64,000 nucleotides of DNA, from NCBI GenBank assembly GCA_050084515.1, contig CM114272.1, positions 39,804,001 to 39,868,000 of the forward strand, in the 5' to 3' direction. A program made the translations under genes and the position numbers. Below, piece by piece: positions 55,978-64,000 of the stretch. The notes below the pieces were generated by a model. The model searched no databases. It saw nothing but the letters and a program-made list of their open reading frames with translations, and had not been told where the DNA came from. Source of the DNA: Blasia pusilla. Its lineage: Eukaryota > Marchantiophyta > Marchantiopsida > Blasiales. Position 1 is the stretch's first letter. Each line of letters starts with the position of its first letter.

Positions 55978-56502
55978 TTATGAATCAAACAGTAAAAAGA
56001 TAAGACCTACATCATACGAATACCATCTAGGTTTGTAGGATGATGACTTCTCCCAATAATCTAGGGAAAACCCCGTTGGATCAAACACTGCTCCTCCAAC
56101 AAAGACGTCATAGGACTCGACATCGATCACTATTGCCTTGCAATTGACTAGTACCACCAACTCATCTGACGGATACCTTGATTGAATCCTCACCATTACC
56201 TCATGTCTTCTCATAAATTGAGTGGTACTTAATCAACCCAACGATGTTTGTATTCTGAATGAGCAACACTCCATATCGACCCTCATGAGGCGGCTGAGGC
56301 CCAACCTTCTAAATAGTGCCTTCCCCAACATTAGGGGTTGCCTTCCCAAATTCAACAAGAGGCATTGCAGAAAAAACACTCTACCTCTTAGACTCACCAA
56401 ATGGAAGACCTCTTCGCGGTTATCCAGCAAAAATACACCTGGAGAGACCATGGCACACTGTATTGCGGGTCTAGAGGAAATCTCCTCCATCCTAGCAACC
56501 AC
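55978..56502 (-). pseudogene. protease region, second copy
   Basis: Two open segments match 14230-14700. The first has RPAIQCAMVSPGVFLLDN and LGRQPLMLGKALFRRLGLSR, where the active-site DSG reads NLG and is lost. The second has AIVIDVESYDVFVGGAVFDP and TGFSLDYWEKSSSYKPRW, with Tyr where copy one has a stop. Confidence 0.75.
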
Positions 56503-58150
56503 AACCTACCATGAATTAGAGGAGGACGTCACGAGCATAGGCTCCAAGGGTCCACCACCTCCTCTCTAACCACCTTTGAAGCACACTGAAACATTGTGCA
56601 TTGAATCTTATACCCCTCTGCTTCTACATTCACCTTCAACTTGTAAGCGAATGAATACAGAGGCTTCTCCCGGCCGCATTTACAGCAAAACGCCTCATTC
56701 CACTATCTGTTGCACTTTTGACCCCCGACTATTATGGAGCTGCAAGCCATATAAACCACACCCATCACATCAAAAGTGAGTGATGCTTTTGTTAGAAGTC
56801 CACTCCCATCGGGGTGTGCCATGATGTCCCCTATAGTCATGAGTATAGAATTGGACATGCTTGCTGTTGAACTCTTCTAATGTTATGACTCAAGAATGTG
56901 TGAGTGCGTTTTGGCTGCTTGCCTTATGCAATTAGTCTGCTACAAGCTAGAAGAAGAAGGAAGATCGCAAACCGGAATGCCCTTGTCCTTATTCACGCCT
57001 TCACATCCTTGGACAAAAGGACTCCGTGATGACCCTCTTGCCCCTCTCACACAATCACTCTCAACCTCGTGAGTAATTCCTCAACCACTCAACCCAACAT
57101 GTGGCATTGAGTCTACACTCCCTCTCACCGAGACGTGTCACGTGCGGCAACAAGCGACGTTGTGCGGCAAATCACTAGGCTATCGTCTCATCGGTAATCT
57201 ACCATCAACTGTGGACATCCCACACAGGTCTATGTCCCCCAAACCACAAACATGAACGATGCTCTCGGCATCTACACAAAACCCAATATCCCAAATGACT
57301 GCCCAATACCCGAAAATCCCTAACACGTGCAGGGCAAAAGACCAGAATGGGTAACTTGACAACAAGTATTGATGTCGCACCTCAGCAACTAAAAAACTTG
57401 ACTCCAACTTGGTTGTGAAGACAAACTACTCCAAATAGCAAGTCGTTCTCCTCTGGTACTGACGATGCTCAAATCTCCTCGATGTGTGGTGCGGGTCTAG
57501 CGGGACACTGCAACACAGGCGGCATGGAATGGCTACAAATGACATGACACTCGAGAATGGGGTGCGGCACTCAGTGGCAAACCCTCCTCAACAATAATAC
57601 ATGCTCTGCTCCCCCGGCAATGGTGCGGCTCCACGATTGAGACGGTGCGGTGCGGCCACAAGCGGCAAGGCGCGGCAATCAGCGGCGCGTTGTGGCTGCG
57701 TGCGTTACATCATGGTACTCGATTATCGTGGAGCGGCTACCAATCATGACATAGCAAAGCACAACAAAAATTGGTACTCCATCAATCCAAAAAAATTTTC
57801 TATCATTGTTGAGCGAACAGTCCTCAATCGGTTGGTGTGTCGGCAGCGGCCAAACAACATATGGCCAACTACCAAGCTTGGTTGTATGCACCATTAAGAA
57901 GATTGGACCATACAACCCTTAAAACTGCACGCGGCTTGAGGCCTTCTATTGGCTCTTTTTTTTATGATGGCAACGGCTACATCTAGCAGATACGCATGCG
58001 ATACACAGATATCATGTGTGTAAGCCTGACTATAACATACTCTGAGTGCAAGAACTACTACAATATGTGAGTTGTATGGGTTTAGGGTGCTTGATGGGCT
58101 TGTATTTAGACGATCAAGATTGATAGGATCATTGAATTCCAATGCCATAT
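56503..58150 (-). other. gag remnants and leader, second copy
   Basis: 56503-57020 shows no continuous gag. 57030-57765 aligns inverted with the leader of copy one (11535-12210). 57766-58150 has no partner elsewhere in the window. Confidence 0.5.
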
Positions 58151-58906
58151 TCTTGAGCCTCGAAGTTATCGTGTGCATACACATCGCTACACAACATACA
58201 TCGCTATCATCGAACACACACACGATCCTATGCTAACTCATGGCATCCATACACAGAGGCAAGAAGTACCAAAATATCTCCAATAAAGTAAGATCCAATC
58301 TCTCTCTACACCATCTCACACCATAGCTCTCAAAGGTGTGCACTCTCTCTCATGTCAAACCAAACCCACTCTCCTAACGAGAGGCTTGGGTTACACTCAC
58401 AAGACAAGGGACCATAGCTCGGCCGCCTTATGCCAAGAGGTTCAACAAAGAGAGAATGAGCTCTCAAGTTCTCTCTCTTGGAGGTATACCCCCTTCCCTC
58501 TCCCAAGCCCTCTCAACGGTAACCTATACTCGCAGGTCACCTCCTTGGCTCTTGACCTGCTGTAGCGGGCCAAAAGGGCCACTTCCTAAAGTGGAAATTC
58601 AACTATCTCCAACTTACTCGAAATAGTAAGTTTCTCTATATGGCTCCAAATGAGCCGAAACAAAGGGGAAACCTACTCTCTCATGTTTCTCGAGGCCTCA
58701 ACAGGTCATCCTCGACCTCTTGGGCCTATCCTCCACTACTTGTGCATAAGTTTTGCTAGATCCCACCGATCTATCCTAAGAATTGTGATAGTTGTCGTGC
58801 GCATACACATCGCTACACAACATACATCGCTGTCATCGACACACACACGATCCTATGCTAACTCATGGCATCCATACAGAGAGGCAAGAAGTACCAGAAT
58901 ATCTCC
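58150..58906 (-). repeat. nested LTR segments of the DNMT/PHD family
   Basis: Two LTR starts (TGAGTTAG at 58865 and at 58240) each follow the same 3' internal sequence. The first LTR runs about 570 bp to 58291, where it is fused to a second short copy of internal end plus LTR start (58290-58160). The result is a 120-bp direct repeat flanking 500 bp. Confidence 0.65.
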
Positions 58907-59094
58907 AATCGTCCCCCTAGCTGGTGGTTAGGTCCTTTAACTCCAGATAGCCATCTATTCCTACCTACCACGACATACATCTCTAGGACGCTAAGAGCAG
59001 AAAGGCCAGATGCTCATGTGGCCCCATCGTTAGTCACCATCCTATCATCCATGTCACAAAAAAAGTCAGATTCAAAACCTACCTAGTATCTCCT

Positions 59095-59680
59095 CTATGT
59101 ACATTTGGGACACATCCATCGTCCCCGAGGAACCCTAGTGAGAGGTGGCGTCAAACATGCCATATGCCAACCTCTTGAACATCCATCACAGACTAGCATC
59201 GTGGCCGCACCACGAGCAGAACCACATAACATACAACGCAAGCCTATATGAACTACTGCTAAGCTCGGATCTATTGTACCATCAATGTTAGGAAGGTGAC
59301 ATGGCGCACAATTACGCACATGGTCCTTCCATACCATACCATCGCGTCCCTCCAGCAAGAGAACATCGGATGGCAAAACGTCATGCACTCTCAGGAAAGT
59401 GCGACCTGCAGTCACATCCAACGTCGTCGGTGCCGTTTGTTGCAAATAGACATAATCTTATTGATGAAACCTCAGGATAGTTGGTCGATAACCACCATCC
59501 TCAATAGTCGCATACCTCAACGTATCCGAATGCTACGCAATCGCCAAGTTCTCAAATGCCATGAGCATCACTCTCCAAAACAACTTAGCCCTCTAAAAAT
59601 ATGCTCGCATCCATACATCTGGGTCATCAAGGTCCAGCACCTCATGAGCATCTCGACGAATGGCCGTAGGTAAAGTAGCA
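59095..59680 (-). pseudogene. integrase C-terminus with complete PHD finger
   Basis: From 59680 leftward: EVLDLDDPDVWMRAYFQRAK, MLMAFENLAIA, a stop, HSDTLRYATIEDGGYRPTIL, a stop, DYVYLQQTAPTTLDV, then GVLLLEGRDGMVWKDHVRNC (a small barrel-like integrase tail). Last comes a PHD finger with all eight ligands: C-x2-C-x11-C-x2-C-x4-H-x2-C-x14-C-x2-C, ending in WMCPKCT and a stop at 59095-59097. WHMACLTPPL and VPRGRW are classic PHD residues. PHD fingers read the histone H3 tail. By position this domain replaces the chromodomain used by chromoviruses, presumably to choose insertion sites. Core integrase is missing in this fragment. Confidence 0.82.
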
Positions 59681-60419
59681 GGTAAAGTGCTACTTTATGG
59701 CTCTCGGCCATAAAGTAGCAAGTACAATGAAAAAGACGCTAAGGATGCGTGCCTGTTGAGTCTGTATCCCATCGGGGGGCTGGTATTTTGGCAGGAGAGA
59801 GTAAGAGAGGAGAGGAAGAGAGGAGAGTCTCTCTTAAAAAAAAAGGGCCAAATCCGCCTCCTTTCTTCAAAACTTTTTGACATATTTGAAATTTTGGTTT
59901 GCTTTCAAATTCAGGAAATCTTTAGAAGAGAGTAGGTAGTGGTCCACATTTGGCCCTAAAAAAACCTCCTTTTTCCTGGGGACGAAAAAAAAAGTAGACA
60001 TCATAAGACCACTACAAAAATTTTTCCATCACTCTCCATGTGAGCCTAAGTTTCTCAACATTACCTGTCTCGGTATACAAAAAACAGTGCCCATGGGTAT
60101 TTTTGTTGGAGGACCACCCGAATGCCAACCTCTCTTTTTGCAAGGATTGTTGCCTGCATCATTTCTGTTGGTTATGAATGGTGTCTGCTCAAGACCAACT
60201 TTGTGAAATGTGAACACATGAGAGGATAATTGAACCAAAAGATTGTTAGCTGTTTGGAGTAAAGAGGAATTGATGTCCCTTCATTTAGATCCTAAGGCTG
60301 AGAAACCGAGAAGCTGCACCCCTCCCAACCTGTAAGAAAGCTCACCATAAGAAAGGAAAGATTTTTAGAAGTGATTTTCTTCCACCTTGCACCCACGACG
60401 ATCTAACAGGTTGGGAATC
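59681..60419. other. no gene; 13-bp hairpin
   Basis: A perfect inverted repeat gctactttatggc lies at 59689-59701 and 59707-59719 with a 5-nt loop, at the edge of the integrase fragment. The rest is unassigned. Confidence 0.5.
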
Positions 60420-61565
60420 CAAAATGGCAATCCGACAGGTAGTAGGAATCCTGCACATCTTAGATAAGAAAAGAAGCCTACAACTGGTTTGACGAATGTA
60501 GGGGAACGAGCCAAACGTTAAGAAGCCCGCCACAATGCGTCAGAAGTTGGTCTCACGGGGAAAGAGTCCGATCACTCAAGCAATCAACTTGTCCGAATCC
60601 GACAGCTTGCCTGGAAGTGGTTAAAAAGTTGCAGTGGGCAAAAAGCAAAAAGTTGCAACCCGTCGGAATCATACGGGTTGCAAAATTGTAATTCTGAGGA
60701 GCTAAAAGAACACAATCCACAAGTCCAACAAAATATTTCAGCCAACCTTTACAAACACCATTATGGGTTGAAAAAATCTCGTCCTTTATTACCTCCGAAG
60801 GAACCTTGGAAGTGTACAATTGACCTAGTCTATGATTTCTTCAGCCTCGTCATCTACAAATTTACTCCTAACTCTCCTTGGTGACAGTACAAAAGGAATG
60901 TCCTGGGATACAAGTGGCTCCTCTGGCCGATTGTAGACGGGATCAAAAATGTTGGCGAATTCGAGAGCCTTGGCCCCCCCCCTAGGTACGCCATAACGGT
61001 CCCATGTAACCTGATTTGAGTCCCACCGCCTTCCTCGGCAGTATACCTTGTACGCTCAGCAATGTGACACCCATCCAGTATCAATATGTGCTCCGTCCTT
61101 GGTAATACCATGATGGCAATCGCACAGGTAGTAGGAATCCAACACGTCTGAGAGAAGAAAAGAAGCCTACGCTTGCCTTTACGAGTTGAGGGGAAGGTGC
61201 CAAGGGAAGAAGCCCGCCAGACTGCCTCTTAAGTTGGACCAACAGGGAAAGAGTCCCATCAGGCAACCTGTCGGAATCCGACAGGTTGCCTGGAAGTGGT
61301 AAAAAGGTGTTGTGGTCAAAAAGTGAAAAGTTGCAAGCAGGAGAAATCCGATGGGTTGCAAAATAGAAGTCCGTGGAGTACATAGACGATCACATTCGAA
61401 AAGACATAAAAAATGTTCAGCAAACTTTTACAAGCACCACCATCGTTCAAAAAAATCTTCTCCTTTATATCATCCGAAAAAAGCTCGGAACTGTATATTT
61501 GATCTATTCTATGAAATCTTTTGCCTCATCATCAAAAAACTCCCTACTCCAAACGCTGCAGTCAA
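60420..61565. repeat. diverged 450-bp direct repeats
   Basis: 60420-60880 and 61110-61565 share blocks in the same order (gacaggtagtaggaatcc, aagaagcccgcca, cctggaagtgg, a purine-rich aaaagttgca run, and others) at about 70-80 percent by eye. Both lie just beyond the 3' end of the methyltransferase-like gene. Confidence 0.7.
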
Positions 61566-62102
61566 GCTGGGTCGTTGAGTTCTTTGAACTCACTCGTCAT
61601 CGTCCGAGAGCTCTTGCAAAATTACTTTCGGCCTTGCCCTCCCGATTTTCGGAATCGTTGGAAGTGACGATGGAGTCACAACCAATGGTGGGTCTGGAAC
61701 CGGAGCTCTCGGCTTCGGTGGAGAGTTGTACACCCCAACGAGCCTTTCGTATTCTGCCTTTGCCTCCTTGCAAAGGTCAAACAGTTCCTGCCTTCCCTCG
61801 AGGCAGAGAATGTTCTTGCCACTCTGCCAGGCGCCTTTGATACTTGCCCCTGAAAGTCCCACTAAGTCAAACACCAAGTCACCCGGCCTTGAGCAGAGCC
61901 CGATGAGCGTTTGCATCACGGCTGGCGATTTTTCCCTTCCTCCCAGAAGTGGGGTACTGTCTTGCATGTAAATTCCCAGGGGGGAATTGTACAAACTATC
62001 TAAGCTGTACCCATCTGAGCATGGATTGACAAGATCCTGGATCTTGAACACCTGGAAATTGTGCTCGGGCCGAACGAAGCAGTACACGTAGGAGTGGTCC
62101 AT

Positions 62103-62656
62103 CTGTAAAGAAGCACGTTGGAAACAATGTCAGCAACTAAAGAAGTCAGCTTGAGAACTTTTTCAATTACTAACTTTGGATCAACCTGTCGGAGTCCGAC
62201 GGGTTGTTTTGTCCCGGTCCAACCCGTCGCCTTCCGACGCCTTGGTCAGGTACTAAAAACAACCCGTCGGGCTCTCTGTTGTTTTTTTCCGTGAGCAACC
62301 CATCGGAAGGCGACGGGTTGCTGGCCTAGAGCAGCCCATGCTCGGCTGAGAGCAACCCGTCGCTATCAGACGGGTTGCAGCTTTCCGGAAACACACAGAA
62401 AAACCAAAAGCAAGTGTAACCCGTCGGGTTCCAACGGGTTGCAGGTACACCATGGTTTTCCCTGTGTATGTGGGAAAGATGCAACCTGTCGGAAACCGAC
62501 GGGTTGCTCTCAGCCGAGCATGGGCTGCTCTAAGCCAGCAACCCGTCGCCTTCCGACGAGTTGCTCACGGAAAAAAACAACGGAGATTAACACTCATTGA
62601 GCCTTATCCAAATTTGAAAATATAATTGAGATTATACTACAGGAATTGAGCCTTAC
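62103..62656 (-). other. intron of the methyltransferase-like gene
   Basis: Donor GTAAGG (62656 downward) and acceptor TTTACAG (ending 62103) join two exons in phase 0 and keep the protein family signal. Most of the intron is the palindrome described separately. Confidence 0.65.
62274..62585. repeat. 300-bp near-perfect palindrome in the intron
   Basis: The left half (62278-62429) and right half (62430-62581) are reverse complements with few mismatches, including the run gttgtttttttccgtgag and its complement at the far end. The centre is itself a small hairpin (acccgtcgggttccaacgggt). It contains many copies of CAACCCGTCGG/CCGACGGGTTG. It resembles a foldback/MITE-type insertion. Confidence 0.9.
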
Positions 62657-64000
62657 CCGAATCTGACTCGTCACGGATCGGAGTGGGTACTCATTTTTTA
62701 TGATCCACGATTGCGCCGTCCTCCACTTTAGCGACCTCTTGACGCACTATAGGTTGAAGAGCTCGTCCTCGCTCCCTCCAGTCAACACCAAGAAGAAGCC
62801 CCTGTCACTCAGATAGGCATCTGCAAAGGAGAACAATAGCGCGATTTGGTCATAAGAGAGCTGCACATTCCACTCGGTACCCGTCCGACGGATTTCGCCT
62901 GATGCGCGCAACCCCGAGGGCAGATCAGCGATCAAGAGATCCACCGCAACCTCTTCGACCACTCCATTCACCATCTAGGCAGCGTGCCCGTTTCGTTGGA
63001 GCATCCGTCCCAGCGTTGTCAATTTATCGATGGCTGGTGTTGACGCTTGAGAACTGAAGCTTTTCAGCTCATCCAGTAAAGGAGTGAACTGAAGGAGGAC
63101 GCTTGTCTGGGTCGTTGTTTGTCTGTGTCTTCCCAAGGATGATGGACTATATTCTCCTTGGGACAACCCTGGCACCTCTCGCTTCCACTTCTCTCGAGTC
63201 TACGGACGGATTGTCGGGGTCTCTATGACCTCAGACTCTGGTGGGGTTTTTTTTGCCGAGGACCTGGTCCGACCCTCTCTCCCCGCTCGCCCGGACGATT
63301 CCGCCTCTAGCCTTGAATCTTCAGCCTCTCTTTGGGAAGACTCGGCCTCGGATTTTTTCCCTCCCCTCGCCTTGCCTTTGAGACCCGTTGTGGATTTGTC
63401 TTTGGGTGTGCGGACCTTGGAAGCCAACTCAACTGTCTCGTGGGCTTGCTCTTCCGCATCTCCTCCGAAGAAGTCTTCAGGCTGCACAAAATCTGGGATG
63501 TCGTCTTGTCCTGAGGCCACTGCATCATGAAGCACTCATAAATCCTTATCGGTGATGTCTTCAGGGTCGTTGAAGTCATGCCAAATGGGGCAATTCTCCA
63601 CCTCCCAATCAGACATGTGTTGCCCCATCTCCATGTCGTACATGGAGAATGTCTCTCCATCAGGCCGGTAATTTTCCCCAGGTACCTGCATTCTTACACT
63701 GGACGAGGTACTTGAAGACCATCCGTTGAGCAGCTTTTACTTAAACTGAATCGGCCGTATGCTCCTATAGATCTCGCTTCTTCTTTGCTTGATCCCGTTT
63801 GTTCCCCTCGATTTCTTCGTCAAGCTCTGTCTGAGGGAGGACGCAAACCTTGAACATTGTCTTGAATCCTGGGTTTTTATTTGGCTTGTCCCGGATGTCA
63901 TCGAGCCAAACCTCAAAATCTACAGAACTTTCGAGGTTTGCTTCGTCCGGAATGGGCTCTAATCTTTTGAGCTCCGCTTGCAGACCGTCCAGCACGGACT

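Larger units (their letters stand above)
55370..57900 (-). mobile_element. DNMT-family retroelement, second copy, much deleted
   Basis: Read leftwards: leader (57765-57030, matching 11535-12210 inverted), gag remnants, protease (56502-55978), the C-terminal DNMT motifs (about 55930-55560) and RT (55540-55380). Motifs I-VI of the DNMT are deleted between the protease and motif VIII/IX. It shows independently that protease, DNMT and RT belong to one element family. Confidence 0.8.
61590..63995 (-). pseudogene. beta-class amino-methyltransferase-like gene, two exons visible, interrupted
   Basis: Reading leftwards in one frame from about 63690: ENYRPDG, a Lys/Glu/Ser-rich linker, then VDLLIADLPSGL at the place of motif IV (DPPY-type), YDQIALLFSFADAYLSDRGF, then LVLTGG. 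An intron (62656-62103, GTAAGG...TTTACAG, phase 0) joins SVTSQIR to MDHSYVYCFVRPEHNFQVFK. The last exon has EKSPAVMQTLIGLCSRPGDL, then VFDLVGLSGAS at motif I and GRQELFDL, and an acidic end (SDDDE) at 61590. Motif IV before motif I is the beta-class N4C/N6A methyltransferase order. Motif IV has DLPS instead of [DSN]PPY and motif I GLSG instead of GSG, so catalysis is doubtful. TGA near 63536 and TAG at 63200, 62975 and 62747 break the frame. The 5' end is beyond the window. Element cargo or host gene cannot be decided. Confidence 0.7.

Noticed and set aside
60586-62581. CRISPR-like array of CAACCCGTCGG repeats
   Set aside because: Spacing is irregular, the repeats are mutually inverted, and the context is a eukaryotic nuclear genome with introns and retroelements.
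61590-63995. Reassigned genetic code (TAG read as Gln)
   Set aside because: The intact phytocyanin and other frames behave as in the standard code, and TAA and TGA also interrupt related frames; decay explains the TAGs.

Overview
The window is a transposon-dense stretch of a large plant-type nuclear genome, most likely a streptophyte (charophyte alga, bryophyte, lycophyte or fern). Evidence: a spliced GPI-anchored phytocyanin gene, a processed pseudogene of the plastid-type pyruvate dehydrogenase E1-beta subunit, Ty3/gypsy chromoviruses, a Copia element with an initiator-tRNA-like primer site, and a Tat/Athila-like primer site. The DNMT-bearing retroelement brings charophytes to mind (DNMT-bearing retrotransposons are known from Klebsormidium), but the species cannot be fixed from this sequence.

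Layout. 1-5079 (+) is the 3' part of a chromovirus whose LTR ends inside a Copia element (5080-8179, -). 8247-9509 is a gag/protease scrap. 10187-17458 (+) is the 5' part of a Ty3-like element with a DNMT3-like cytosine methyltransferase between protease and reverse transcriptase. 17458-20900 (-) is a decayed R2-like LINE. 20876-23457 (-) is the 5' end of a Tat-like gypsy. 23458-26450 is gene-free. 26450-28862 is the one apparently intact host gene, a two-exon phytocyanin. 31114-35872 (+) is an EEP-type LINE with (TC)n tails. 35960-38030 (-) is the 3' part of another member of the DNMT family, ending in an integrase with a PHD finger. 39952-44205 (-) is an internally deleted chromovirus with LTRs and near-matching target duplications. 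45015-45475 is a Helitron-like tandem pair. 46009-48924 is a Tat-type solo LTR and a PDHB pseudogene, both broken by one small inversion. 51635-52877 and 53672-55144 are two more solo LTRs of that family. 55370-59680 (-) holds two further pieces of the DNMT/PHD family. 61590-63995 (-) is a gene or pseudogene with a beta-class (DPPY-type) amino-methyltransferase fold, interrupted by an intron that carries a 300-bp palindrome.

Main biological point. No single copy is complete, but overlapping fragments tile into one architecture: LTR - gag (two zinc knuckles) - protease - DNMT - RT - RNase H - integrase - PHD finger - LTR. Such an element would carry both a DNA-methylation writer and a chromatin reader. 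All copies here are inactive. Most nonsense codons are one C-to-T or G-to-A step from CGA, CAA, CAG or TGG, as expected of heavily methylated, deaminating repeats, and the DNMT active-site Cys has itself become Tyr by such a step.

Limits: no alignments or searches were run. Family calls rest on motifs read by eye, and boundaries are approximate unless terminal repeats or target duplications are quoted.
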